The notes under the pieces were generated by a model. That model was not told the DNA's origin. It saw only the letters and a program-made list of their open reading frames with translations, and did no database searches. Of a stretch of 64,000 bases of DNA, positions 56,011 through 64,000 are shown in pieces. Source of the stretch: Haloplanus sp. XH21 (GTDB lineage Archaea; Halobacteriota; Halobacteria; Halobacteriales; Haloferacaceae); the NCBI RefSeq assembly GCF_023276355.1, contig NZ_JALLPL010000001.1, positions 62,001 through 126,000 on the forward strand, given 5' to 3'. Position 1 is the first letter of the stretch. Every line of letters starts with the position of its first letter. Made by a program: the position numbers and the translations under genes.

Positions 56011-56409
56011 ATGCAAGGAAATCTGCCGCCGGAAGCCCAAGAAAAGCTCGAAGAACTGCAGGACCTTCAGGAGACGGCCCAGCAGGTCGCCGCACAGAAA
56101 CAGCAGTCTGAGACGACGCTCAACGAGTCCCAGACGGCGCTCGAAGCCCTCGAAGACATCGACGAGGACACCGTCATGTACCGCGAGGTCGGCGAACTGC
56201 TCGTCGAGACGGACTACGAGGACGCCTACGAGGACCTCGAAGAGAAGGTCGAGAACCTGGAAGTCCGCGTCGAGCAGCTGACCAAGCAAGAAGAGCGCGT
56301 TCAGGAGCAGTTCGAGTCCCTCCAGGAGGAACTGCAGCAGATGCTTCAGGGCGGCGCCGGCGGCGCCGGCGGCGGCCCGATGGGACCGGGCGGCGCCGGC
56401 GGCGACTGA
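56011..56409 (+). CDS. pfdB: Prefoldin beta subunit
   Basis: Chaperone subunit that with the alpha subunit forms the hexameric jellyfish complex holding unfolded proteins for the thermosome. The 132-aa protein has two long coiled coils ([20 protein letters not shown] and [20 protein letters not shown]) around the hairpin [20 protein letters not shown]-type segment (here [20 protein letters not shown]). The C-terminal Gly-rich tail [19 protein letters not shown] is unusual but common in haloarchaea. Confidence 0.95.
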   Translation: MQGNLPPEAQEKLEELQDLQETAQQVAAQKQQSETTLNESQTALEALEDIDEDTVMYREVGELLVETDYEDAYEDLEEKVENLEVRVEQLTKQEERVQEQFESLQEELQQMLQGGAGGAGGGPMGPGGAGGD

Positions 56410-56416
56410 GGGCGCC

Positions 56417-56671
56417 GTGCCCGACGACGCTCCTGACGACGAAACCGTCGTCCAGACGGCCGCCGAGGCCGCCGAGGGCGTGGTCTTCGCGCAGTACCGC
56501 CAATCAGACGTGCGCGATCTCGACGTGACGGTCACCTTCGAGGACGGCGTCCTCGATGTCGACGTGTATCTGCACGTCCCGGACGCGGAGACGGATCCGG
56601 AAGCGGTCGCCGACGAAGCAGTGGAGGCGGCCCACGACGCAGTCGCGGATCTTTTCGAACGCGAAGCGTAG
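56417..56671 (+). CDS. DUF3194 family protein
   Basis: An 84-aa protein starting at GTG 56417, 7 bp after pfdB. It has VVQTAAEAAEGVVFAQYRQS, DVTVTFEDGVLDVDVYLHVP and the helix DEAVEAAHDAVADLFER. DUF3194 proteins lie beside prefoldin beta in many archaea and are structurally related to Pcc1-like folds as I recall; function unknown. Confidence 0.85.
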   Translation: MPDDAPDDETVVQTAAEAAEGVVFAQYRQSDVRDLDVTVTFEDGVLDVDVYLHVPDAETDPEAVADEAVEAAHDAVADLFEREA

Positions 56672-56736
56672 CACGGAGGCGGTCACCCGCGACGCCACCG
56701 GGCAAGGTACTTCCGTACCGATTCCTAACGGGGGGT

Positions 56737-58305
56737 ATGCGAAACGGGGTAGCCGTCGTTTTCGCCGTACTGATCGTCCTATCGTCGGTCGGTCCGGCGG
56801 TGGCAACGGGTCAACAGCCAGCAGCCATCGACACCGGCCAGCAGGTCGCTCCCCAGCGCGACGACCCTGACGAGGACGTCATCGGCTGGGAAGGGGGGTA
56901 CTGGCACGACGAATCGATCGACATCAACCAGTCGGACGGCCTCACCGACGAAGAAGTGGACGCCTACGTCGCGAGAGCGATGGCCCGCGTCGAATATCTC
57001 CGGCAAGAGGAGTTCGAGAGCGAGGTGCCGGTGGAAGTGCTCTCGCGGTCGGAGTTCCAGCAGCGATCCAGCGAAAACGCCACCAGCAACGCGTCGTACG
57101 ACGCGTGGAACGACCAGGTGTGGGAGGCGCTGTTCGTCATCGGCGAGGACCAAGGGGCGAACTCCGCCCTCCAGGGAGCGACCGGCCAGACGACCGCCGG
57201 CTTCTACGCACCCAGTGACGACCGCATCCGGATCATCACCGACTCGCCGGACAGTCCGACGATAGACAACGCGACGCTGGTCCACGAACTCGTCCACGCG
57301 CTCCAGGATCAGAGCGGGGACCTGGGCGAGCGGATCAGCAGCGCAGAGACACAGGACGCCGACCTCGCGACCGACGGCGTCGTCGAGGGGGAAGCCAACT
57401 ACATCGAGGCGCAGTACACCGATCGGTGTGGCGTCGAGTGGGAGTGCGTCTCGACGCCGAGCGACGGCGACGGAGCGGGCCAGCCGCCAAATCTCGGCAT
57501 CCTCCTGACGCTGCTCCACCCCTACTCCGACGGGCCAGCGTACATCCACGACCTGTATCAGGAGGGGGGCTGGGACGCCGTGGACGCGGCGTTCGCGGAT
57601 CCGCCGGAGTCGACCGAACAGATCATCCACCAGACGGACGCGGAGCCGACGCCGATAGCGTTCGAGGACCGCGCCCGCGAGGGATGGGAGACGTTCCCCG
57701 CCCAGGGTGAGAACGGCTCCGACACCGTGGGCGAGGCGTCGATGTACGTCATGTTCTGGTATCAGGCACGGACATCCGGCGCGAACCGCAACCTGGCGAA
57801 CTCGCTGTTCCGGACGAGCGGCGAGTACGACATGTACAACTACGACGCGGAGCCGTCGGCGGGGTGGGGGAACGACCGGGTGTTCCCGTACCAGCGGACC
57901 GCAGCGGGCGAGACGCAGTACGGCTACGTCTGGGTGACCGAGTGGGACAGCGAGCGCGACGCCACACAGTTCGTCGAGGCCTACCGCGCCATCCTCGACG
58001 CGCACGACGCGACCGAACGGAACGGCACGCACGTGATTCCGAACGGCGAGTTCGCCGACGCCTTCCGCATCGACCGCGACGGCACGCGCGTCACGATCGT
58101 CAACGGGCCGACGCCGACGGCGGTGAGACAGATCCGACCGGCCGAGGCGGCGGATGGCAACAGTAGCGGTGGCTCGACGGCGACGGCCGCGCCGGGTGAA
58201 CCGACCGACGGCTCGACGGGGCTCGAAGCCCCCGGATTCGGTGCGCTGACGGCCATCCTCGCCGTCATCGGTGCGGTCGCCGTCCTCGCCCGACGACGCG
58301 CCTGA
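56737..58305 (+). CDS. Hvo_1808-type surface protein, metalloprotease-like, PGF-CTERM anchored
   Basis: A 522-aa exported protein. Residues 1-28 are a signal peptide (VAVVFAVLIVLSSVGPAVAT). Near residue 184 lies HELVHALQDQ, an HExxH zinc-metallopeptidase signature, with VVEGEANYIEAQY (third-ligand-type Glu) further on. A Ser/Gly/Thr-rich stalk leads to the C-terminal PGF sorting signal (APGFGALTAILAV then a basic RRR end), processed by archaeosortase and lipid-attached. A paralogue lies next to it. Confidence 0.88.
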   Translation: MRNGVAVVFAVLIVLSSVGPAVATGQQPAAIDTGQQVAPQRDDPDEDVIGWEGGYWHDESIDINQSDGLTDEEVDAYVARAMARVEYLRQEEFESEVPVEVLSRSEFQQRSSENATSNASYDAWNDQVWEALFVIGEDQGANSALQGATGQTTAGFYAPSDDRIRIITDSPDSPTIDNATLVHELVHALQDQSGDLGERISSAETQDADLATDGVVEGEANYIEAQYTDRCGVEWECVSTPSDGDGAGQPPNLGILLTLLHPYSDGPAYIHDLYQEGGWDAVDAAFADPPESTEQIIHQTDAEPTPIAFEDRAREGWETFPAQGENGSDTVGEASMYVMFWYQARTSGANRNLANSLFRTSGEYDMYNYDAEPSAGWGNDRVFPYQRTAAGETQYGYVWVTEWDSERDATQFVEAYRAILDAHDATERNGTHVIPNGEFADAFRIDRDGTRVTIVNGPTPTAVRQIRPAEAADGNSSGGSTATAAPGEPTDGSTGLEAPGFGALTAILAVIGAVAVLARRRA

Positions 58306-58362
58306 CGGCGGACACCGACGCCGACGGCATCCTTTTCACGCACCGACGCCGACACCGACGAC

Positions 58363-59784
58363 ATGCGTGGCGCGTCCCTGCTCCTGGCGCTCCTCGTCGT
58401 CCTCGCGGGCTGTGGCGGCGGCGCGATGACGGAACGGGAAACGGCGACGCCGACGCCGACGGAGACGGCGTCGACAGCGACGGAACCGGCGACAGCGACG
58501 CCGACGGCCACGACGCCCGATCCCTCGCCCGCCGACTTCGGCGATCCGGCGGCGGACCGCCTCGGCTGGGAGGCCGGCTACTGGTACGACGAGCCACTGG
58601 CGATCAACGCCTCGAACGGACTGAACGAGAGCGAGCGGTCGGCCCTCGTCGCGCGGACGATGGCTCGGGTCGAACGACTCCGGGGACTGGAGTTCGAGTC
58701 GACGGTCCCGGTCGAGGTGGTGTCGCGCACGGCGTACCGGACCGAGGAGAACGTGACCGCGACGGCGTGGGACGAGCAGGTGTGGGAGGCGCTCCTCCTG
58801 GTCGGCGAGGACCGCTCGGTCGCCGAGGTGTTCAGGTCGCTGTACGGCGAGTCGGTGCAGGGCTCGTACGTGCCGAGCGAGGACCGCATCGTCCTGGTGA
58901 GCGAGACAGCACAGCCGACCATCGACCGGCAGACGCTCGCCCACGAACTCGTCCACGCGCTGCAGGACCAGCAGTTCGGCGCGGTGTTCGATCGGGAAAA
59001 CCTCACGCGCGACACCCGACTCGCTCGGCAGGGGTTGATCGAGGGCGACGCGGGCTACGTCGCGGAGCGATACGAGCAGCGATGTAGTGGGGACTGGTCG
59101 TGCGTGGCACGCCCCCCGGCCGGCCCAGGTGGATCGCTCGGCGACGACATGGGCGTCTACGTCGCGGCCTACCAGCCCTACAGCGACGGGCCGGCGTTCG
59201 TCCACCGCCTCCGGCAGCGCGACGGGTGGGCCGCGGTGAACGCCGCCTACGACGACCCGCCGACCAGTACGAGCCAGGTGATCCACCCCGAACGCTACCC
59301 CGACTGGTCGGCAACAACGGTGCGGATTCCGGACCGATCGACCGACGACTGGGAGCGGTTCGAGCGCTCGCCCGCGGGGGAGACGGTCGGCGAAGCGTCG
59401 GTGTTCGCCACACTCTGGGCGAACGGTGAAGTCGAGACGTTCCACTTACAGCAGACGACGCGTCCGTACCGCGCGTACAACTACACCCACTCGACGTCGA
59501 CGGGGTGGGTCGGCGACCGGATCGTCCCCTACCGGAACGGCGACGGCGCGTACGGCTACGTCTTCCGGACGGAGTGGGCGACGGAGGGCGACGCCGCGGC
59601 CTTCGCCATCGCGTACCGTCGCCTCCTGCGAACGCGCCGAGGGGCCGAGCGACGCGAGGGCAACGTCCTCGTCGTGCCCGCCGGCCCCTACGCCGACGCC
59701 TTCCGCGTCACCCGGAACGGGACGACGGTGACGGTGGTGAACGCGCCGACGGTCGCGGAACTCGGCGGGGTTCACGCGGGCTGA
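58363..59784 (+). CDS. Hvo_1808-type lipoprotein, metalloprotease-like
   Basis: A 473-aa paralogue of the preceding protein. The N terminus carries a lipobox (ALLVVLAGCGGG), followed by a Thr/Pro-rich stalk (TPTPTETASTATEPATATPT), then the catalytic-type motif AHELVHALQDQQ near residues 194-199 and GLIEGDAGYVAERY. The paralogues share the block DRLGWEAGYWYDEPLAINAS and ELVHALQDQ. It lacks the C-terminal PGF signal, so it is anchored at the other end. Confidence 0.87.
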   Translation: MRGASLLLALLVVLAGCGGGAMTERETATPTPTETASTATEPATATPTATTPDPSPADFGDPAADRLGWEAGYWYDEPLAINASNGLNESERSALVARTMARVERLRGLEFESTVPVEVVSRTAYRTEENVTATAWDEQVWEALLLVGEDRSVAEVFRSLYGESVQGSYVPSEDRIVLVSETAQPTIDRQTLAHELVHALQDQQFGAVFDRENLTRDTRLARQGLIEGDAGYVAERYEQRCSGDWSCVARPPAGPGGSLGDDMGVYVAAYQPYSDGPAFVHRLRQRDGWAAVNAAYDDPPTSTSQVIHPERYPDWSATTVRIPDRSTDDWERFERSPAGETVGEASVFATLWANGEVETFHLQQTTRPYRAYNYTHSTSTGWVGDRIVPYRNGDGAYGYVFRTEWATEGDAAAFAIAYRRLLRTRRGAERREGNVLVVPAGPYADAFRVTRNGTTVTVVNAPTVAELGGVHAG

Positions 59785-59889
59785 GACCGCCGCACGTTGA
59801 TATGGACCGGGGCGGATGAAGAGGAAACCTCTTCGACACGATCGACCGAACGAACGGGTTTTTCACCGGGGGGAGCGAACGCGAGGGCG

Positions 59890-61038
59890 ATGCCACCGTT
59901 CGACATCGTCGGACCCGAGTCGATCCGCGACGGGACGGCGACCGACGCCTACTTCCTCCAGACGGAGCGGACGCTCCGACACGCCGACCGCAATCCGACG
60001 GTCGTCGCCGAGGTGACGGCCGATCAGTTCCCGGACGGCGAGTTCGAACTCTTCGCCGGCGTGAAAGACGCCGCCGCCCTGCTGGAGGGGTACGCGGTGG
60101 ACGTCGACGCGATGCGAGAGGGGCACCTGTTCGACGGCGGACCGGTCCTCCGCATCGAGGGGCCGTATCTGGAGTTCGCCCGGCTGGAAACTTCGTTGCT
60201 CGGCTTCCTCTCGCACGCAAGCGGGATGGCGACGGCAGCGCTGGAGGCGCGGCGGGCCGCCCCCGAGTCGACCGTCCTCTCCTTCGGCGCGCGACACGTC
60301 CACCCCTCTATCGCGGCGGTGGTCGAACGGAGCGCGCTGGTCGGCGGCCTCGACGGCTTCTCGCACGTCGCCGCCGGCGAGGTGCTGGACCGGGAGGCGG
60401 GCGGCACGATGCCCCACGCCCTGTTGATCTGTTTCGGTCGCGGAAACCAGGAGGCGGCGTGGCAGGCCTTCGACGACGCGACCGATCCCGAGGTACCCCG
60501 TGTGGCGCTCTGTGACACCTACACCGACGAAGTCGACGAGGCGCTCCGTGCGGTGGAGACGCTGGGGGACGACCTGGATAGCGTTCGCCTCGACACGACG
60601 GGGTCGCGACGCGGCGACTTCCGACACATCCTGCGCGAAGTGCGCTGGGAACTCGACGCCCGCGGCGTCGGCGATGTGGACCTGTTCGCAAGCGGCGGCC
60701 TCGACCCGGCCCAACTGCGGGCGCTCCGAGACGTGGTCGACGGGTTCGGCGTCGGGGGCTACGTCTCCAACGCCGACCCGGTGGATTTCGCACTCGACAT
60801 CGTGGAAGTCGACGGCGAGCCGGCGGCCAAGCGCGGGAAGTTGTCGGGGACGAAACAGGTGTACCGGACGCCGAACGGCGGTCACCACGTCGGTCTCGCG
60901 GATCGGGCGGGGCCGAGCGACGGCGAACCGCTGCTCGAACCGCTGCTGCGGGATGGAGAGATCGTTCGCGAATTCGACATCGACGCGGCGGCAGAACGGG
61001 CGCTGTCGGACGCGGAGCGGGTCGGCTTCGGCGAGTAA
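59890..61038 (+). CDS. pncB: Nicotinate phosphoribosyltransferase
   Basis: Forms nicotinate mononucleotide from nicotinate and PRPP for NAD synthesis. The 382-aa protein has TDAYFLQTERTLRH, ASGMATAALEARRAAPESTVLSFGARHVHPS, GGLDGFSHVAAGEVLDREAGGTMPHALLICF (active-site His and PRPP residues) and FASGGLDPAQLRALRDVVDGFGVG. ATG 59890 is the family start and lies 27-30 bp after a GTTTTTC TATA-like element. A palindromic element follows. Confidence 0.93.
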   Translation: MPPFDIVGPESIRDGTATDAYFLQTERTLRHADRNPTVVAEVTADQFPDGEFELFAGVKDAAALLEGYAVDVDAMREGHLFDGGPVLRIEGPYLEFARLETSLLGFLSHASGMATAALEARRAAPESTVLSFGARHVHPSIAAVVERSALVGGLDGFSHVAAGEVLDREAGGTMPHALLICFGRGNQEAAWQAFDDATDPEVPRVALCDTYTDEVDEALRAVETLGDDLDSVRLDTTGSRRGDFRHILREVRWELDARGVGDVDLFASGGLDPAQLRALRDVVDGFGVGGYVSNADPVDFALDIVEVDGEPAAKRGKLSGTKQVYRTPNGGHHVGLADRAGPSDGEPLLEPLLRDGEIVREFDIDAAAERALSDAERVGFGE

Positions 61039-61039
61039 C

Positions 61040-61115
61040 TAGAGTGAGTATGTGACTGTCGGTAGATTCGCATCGGGACTTCCGGAGAATCTACCGTGAC
61101 TTCCGAGACACTCTA
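61040..61115. repeat. Intergenic palindromic element, copy E (diverged)
   Basis: Starts GAGTGAGTATGTGACTGTCG, then GGTAGATTC-GC...GAGAATCTACC form the inner stem, and ends GACTTCCGAGACACTC. It lies between two convergent genes, pncB and AMMECR1, occupying nearly the whole gap, and could serve as a bidirectional terminator. Confidence 0.55.
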
Positions 61116-61718
61116 TTAGAGTTCTTCGACGCTGCCGCCGCCGGGGCGCTCGCGGAAGACCTGGCCTTCGAACAGCGTGATCATGGTGTCCTCGTCCTGC
61201 CAGGCGAGCGGCGAGATGCTGGCTTTCCGGCAGGCGTGTGTGAGGAACTCCTCTTCGCTCCAGTCGTTCTCGACCGGCAGGGTGGGGTACATCCAGGCGT
61301 GCTGGCCGTCGGCGTCGATGGCGACGCCGTGGGTGCCGAGTTCGAGGTCCGCGAGCGGATCGTTCGTGAGGACGTGATTGCAGACGACACAGATGGAGAT
61401 GTTGAGGCTCTCCAGTTCGGGGGGTTCGATCTCCGAACCACAGGAGTCGTCGGAGGCGGCAGTGATGGCCGCGTCGACGATGGCGTGACCGAGCTGGTCG
61501 GAGCCGCGATACGCGCCGGCACAGCCGCGGAGACGGCCGCGGCCACGGGTCGACGTGACGCGGACGAACGCTCCGGTGCGGGCGTAGAAGGCGTCTCGCA
61601 TGCTCCCCGGCTGTTCCCGCTGCCCCTGTAGCACGTACGCCTCTACGGCTTCACGAGCCAGTTCGACCGCTCGGGCCCCATCGTCGTAAGAAAGCCGTAG
61701 CGTCTGCGCCTCGGACAT
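61116..61718 (-). CDS. AMMECR1 domain protein
   Basis: A 200-aa protein of the AMMECR1 family (archaeal TIGR00296 type). Diagnostic segments are GRLRGCAGAYRGSDQLGHAI (the LRGCIG-type motif), AASDDSCGSEIEPPELESLN, HGVAIDADGQHAWMYPTLPVE and CRKASISPLAWQDE. Function is not established; a nucleic-acid or redox enzyme role has been proposed for the family. It ends within 1 bp of the intergenic palindrome. Confidence 0.92.
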   Translation of the reverse strand: MSEAQTLRLSYDDGARAVELAREAVEAYVLQGQREQPGSMRDAFYARTGAFVRVTSTRGRGRLRGCAGAYRGSDQLGHAIVDAAITAASDDSCGSEIEPPELESLNISICVVCNHVLTNDPLADLELGTHGVAIDADGQHAWMYPTLPVENDWSEEEFLTHACRKASISPLAWQDEDTMITLFEGQVFRERPGGGSVEEL

Positions 61719-61828
61719 ACCGCGTACGTGGCCCCGAATCGACTTGAACCCTTCCTTTCCGACAGGGAGAATCGTGATAGATCGGGGCGACCGAACGGCT
61801 TATTCGGGCGCCCGAACTACGGCTAGAC

Positions 61829-62225
61829 GGCAGAGAGAGCCCGGCCCCCGTGCCTTCGGGCATGAGGAAAGTCCCCCCACCGTCCGGACAGGTGACCGGG
61901 CGCAAGCCCGGAGTCGGAGACGGCTGGCTCTGGAACAGAAACGAGACCACTCGGTCCGACCGATGAGGTGTGCGAACCCGAGCGCAAGCGAGGGGAGTTA
62001 ACCCACCGAGGGCAGGGAGATGCCACGTGGGAGATACCACGTCTCTCCGAGGCGTGCGATGCTACTGCGCGCCTTCGGGACCCGTCGGGTCCCGTAACGA
62101 CCGAGAACGGATGGAACGGCGAATCCTCACCGGTGCAAGTCCGCCTCGTCAAGGTAGTCCGGACGCGGAGGTAGACGCTCAGCCGAATGCCGGGTCGAAC
62201 AGAAGGGGGCTTACTCCTCTCAGCC
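61829..62225 (+). ncRNA. rnpB: RNase P RNA
   Basis: Catalytic RNA that trims the 5' end of pre-tRNAs. The universal P4/CR-I segment GAGGAAAGTCC is at 61862, the CR-V partner ACAGAAGGGGGCTTACT lies near 62199-62215, and the P1 helix can be drawn between GGCAGAGAG (61829) and CTCTCAGCC (to 62225) with one mismatch. Conserved central bits include GGGCGCAAGCCC and CGAACCCGAGCGCAAGCGAGG. Ends are approximate. A TATA-like CTTATT at 61799-61804 is 27 bp before the predicted start. Confidence 0.95.
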
Positions 62226-62945
62226 GCTTTTCCCGCCGAGCCACCGGTGTAGTGGATAGTCGGTTATCAGTTCATCGGCGCCCGTCGCGTCGGCGTCGGC
62301 CGCCTGACGCCGCGTGCGGATGGTCCAGACGGCCACCGTTCGGCCGGCGTCGTGAGCGGCCTCGACCACCGCCTCGTCGACGGCCGACCGCGACAGGTGG
62401 ACCGCACCGGCGTCGTACCAGTCAGCGAGTTCGGCAGCCGTCGCCGCGTCCCGAGACAGGGGCGCGAGCGGGACCGTGGAATCACGCTCCCGAACCGCCG
62501 CGAGCGCCCCCTCACGGAACGAGGAGAGGCGAATCTCGCGGCCGTCGATGGCGTCGAGCACTCGGTCCACGAAGGGTTGCCAGCGCTCGCGGGGAGCGTC
62601 GTCCCCCGCTGCCGGACGCTTGAGTTCGACGTTGAGCGGCGCGTCCGTGGCGTCGAGGAGGTCGTCGAAGGTCGGCACCGTCTCGCCGCTCTCCAGGACT
62701 TCCGCGGCGGTCACCGTCTCGGGCGGCAGGTCCGCGACGGCGCCGTGGCCGTCGGTGATGCCGCGACTCCCGCTCTCGCCACCGAGTCGATGATCGTGAA
62801 AGACGACCGGCGTGCCGTCCGCGCAGGCGACGACGTCGATTTCGACCATATCGGCGTCGGGAGCGGCGGCGTTGACAGCCCTGATCGTGTTCTCGGGGGT
62901 GACGCCCGCGAATCCGCGGTGGGCGATGACCATCGGATCCGTCAT
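62220..62945 (-). CDS. Glycerophosphodiester phosphodiesterase
   Basis: Hydrolyses glycerophosphodiesters to glycerol 3-phosphate and alcohols. The 241-aa TIM-barrel protein has VIAHRGFAGVTPENT, the metal set EIDVV and FHDHRL, and LNVELKRP further on. Its stop codon (62220-62222) lies inside the RNase P RNA 3' end on the other strand. The start overlaps the stop of the aminopeptidase gene (ATGA). Confidence 0.92.
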   Translation of the reverse strand: MTDPMVIAHRGFAGVTPENTIRAVNAAAPDADMVEIDVVACADGTPVVFHDHRLGGESGSRGITDGHGAVADLPPETVTAAEVLESGETVPTFDDLLDATDAPLNVELKRPAAGDDAPRERWQPFVDRVLDAIDGREIRLSSFREGALAAVRERDSTVPLAPLSRDAATAAELADWYDAGAVHLSRSAVDEAVVEAAHDAGRTVAVWTIRTRRQAADADATGADELITDYPLHRWLGGKSG

Positions 62946-64000
62946 CCGTCGGCGTCGAAACCGTCCTCCCACCGGAACGTGCCGTTTCGCTGGATCGTCT
63001 CGCCGTCGACCACGAGCCGCGACCCCTCGTCCATGCGCGTGATGAGGTCGACGTGGACGGCGCTGTCGTTGCCGGTGTCGCCCGCGGGGAGACAGGCGTC
63101 GTAGGCGCGGCCGAGCGCGAGGTGGACGGTTCCACCCATCTTCTCGTCGAAGAGCGTGTTGTCCGTCGCGCGGGTGATGCCGCGGTTCATCCCGACGCCG
63201 AGTTCGCCGAGACGGCGCGCGCCGTCGTCGGTGGCGAGGAGGTCCGCGAGAGCGTCTTCGCCCTCCGCGGCCGCGTGGTCGACCACCTCACCGTCCTCGA
63301 AGACGAGGCGGGCGTCGCGGACGCGCCGCCCTCGCACGGTGATGGGCACGTCGAAGGTCACTTCGCCCTGCGTCGCCGTCGGCGCGGTGAACACCTCGCC
63401 GCTCGGCAGGTTGTGTGAGTCGTAGGCGACGGAGGCGGCGCTGTTGACCGCGGTTCGGTTCGCGATGGACATGGTGAGGTCCGTCCCCTCGGCGACGAGC
63501 CGGACCTCGCTCCCGGCGTCGAGGATGTCCTTCAACTGCGCCATCTCGGCGGCGAGGGCCTCCCAGTCCCGGAGGACGGCGTCGTAGACGAAGTCGCGGT
63601 AGGCCTCGTAGGACATGCCGGCGGCCTGGGCGAGCGACCGGGTGGGGTGGACCGTCGACACCCAGTCGGTCGCCATGCGGGCCTCGCGTACGTCCTCCCG
63701 GGCCCGGGCGTGGGCGCTCTGGGTCTCGCCGGACACGTCGGCCGTGGCAGCGGTGTTGCGGCTGCCGCCGAGCGAGAGATAGACGTCGGCGCGGTCGTAG
63801 AGGGCACGTTCGGCGTCGGCGGGCGCAAAGTCGCCGTCGTGGGCGCGGAGATAGGCCCGGGTCACTTCGTCGGCGCCGTAGGTGGCGACGAGGTTCGCGC
63901 CGCGAGCGCCGAGTTCGGCCGCGACGGCGACGGCGAGGTCGTGGGCGCCCTCGGCGACGCGCACCACCACGTCGTCGCCGGATTCGACGCGGGCGCTCCA
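62942..64000 (-). CDS. M29 family aminopeptidase (AmpS/PepS-like), 5' end outside window
   Basis: The window holds 352 residues, and only about ten N-terminal residues appear missing because upstream codons (WSARVESGDDVVVRVAEGAH) continue in frame to the last base. Active-site blocks of M29 are visible: NLPSGEVFTAP (Glu ligand), ELGVGMNRGIT, GTVHLALGRAYDA (His, Tyr) and VHVDLITRM (His, Asp). It releases N-terminal residues from peptides. ATGA overlap with the GDPD gene indicates one operon. Confidence 0.93.
   Translation of the reverse strand, partial: WSARVESGDDVVVRVAEGAHDLAVAVAAELGARGANLVATYGADEVTRAYLRAHDGDFAPADAERALYDRADVYLSLGGSRNTAATADVSGETQSAHARAREDVREARMATDWVSTVHPTRSLAQAAGMSYEAYRDFVYDAVLRDWEALAAEMAQLKDILDAGSEVRLVAEGTDLTMSIANRTAVNSAASVAYDSHNLPSGEVFTAPTATQGEVTFDVPITVRGRRVRDARLVFEDGEVVDHAAAEGEDALADLLATDDGARRLGELGVGMNRGITRATDNTLFDEKMGGTVHLALGRAYDACLPAGDTGNDSAVHVDLITRMDEGSRLVVDGETIQRNGTFRWEDGFDADG

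Noticed and set aside
61722-61765. tRNA-like 3' end on the minus strand (GGGTTCAAGTC ... GGGGCCA)
   Set aside because: The T stem does not pair (3 of 5 pairs at most) and no acceptor or anticodon arm can be drawn; likely chance in promoter DNA.

Overview
The window is an ordinary-looking chromosomal stretch of a halophilic archaeon (class Halobacteria). The evidence is very high GC, acidic proteins, Asp/Glu-rich linkers, an archaeal gene set (aEF1A, TiaS, CarS, ABCE1, prefoldin beta, RpoP, Pcc1, archaeal SepF, an archaeal RNase P RNA), haloarchaea-only small zinc-finger and surface-protein families, and several leaderless promoters with a TATA element about 27 bp before the start codon. Protein similarities recalled from Haloferax and relatives suggest the Haloferacales, but genus is not resolved. 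I see no transposase, integrase, CRISPR array or prophage.

Layout. 0.1-2.1 kb: tuf and rpsJ, then tRNA-Ala(CGC), whose 3' end is repeated twice just downstream (integration-scar pattern). 2.2-7.3 kb: small accessory genes (HicB-like, ribbon-helix-helix), RNase R, a frameshifted amphi-Trp/DUF1508 gene, PUA protein, DUF1028 protein and the FtsZ anchor SepF. 7.3-15.5 kb: uvrA, the FAU-1 ribonuclease with a tiny upstream cistron, a ROK kinase, an SDR and several conserved hypotheticals. 15.6-27.7 kb: YgfZ-like protein, a geranylgeranyl-reductase-type flavoprotein, PrsW protease, riboflavin synthase, a UvrD-like helicase coupled to an M24-fold protein, M32 carboxypeptidase, an Nramp-related transporter and an M20 peptidase. 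27.9-38.1 kb: PINc/ATPase/KH protein, EMC6-like protein paired with ABCE1, amidohydrolase, pyrF, DnaJ-like protein, GTPBP1-like GTPase and M48 protease. 38.4-48.1 kb: ilvE, DUF502, carS, pyrE, NCS2 permease, glutaredoxin, an autoregulation-type HTH protein, tiaS, a threonine-synthase-like enzyme and an AstE-like protein. 48.1-56.7 kb: PhoU/TrkA-C protein, an archaellum-D/E-domain protein paired with a salactin-like actin homologue, then a translation/transcription cluster (pth2, truD, DUF2103, rpl37ae, rpoP, pcc1, pfdB, DUF3194). 56.7-64 kb: two tandem surface metalloprotease-like proteins, pncB, AMMECR1, RNase P RNA, a GDPD and a partial M29 aminopeptidase.

The most interesting signals are: (1) a family of short intergenic palindromes with conserved ends (core GACAGTTACAATAATCC and variants) inserted beside genes at 7.2, 15.5, 27.7, 43.0, 46.6, 51.2 and 61.0 kb; (2) the D/E-domain plus actin-homologue pair with altered nucleotide motifs; (3) a leaderless 19-codon cistron coupled to FAU-1 by an ATGA overlap; (4) several family members lacking textbook residues (L37Ae without its zinc finger, Nramp-like protein without DPGN, SDR without its Ser, M24 fold without its ligands); (5) two probable single-base frameshifts; (6) seven convergent gene pairs whose 3' ends overlap.
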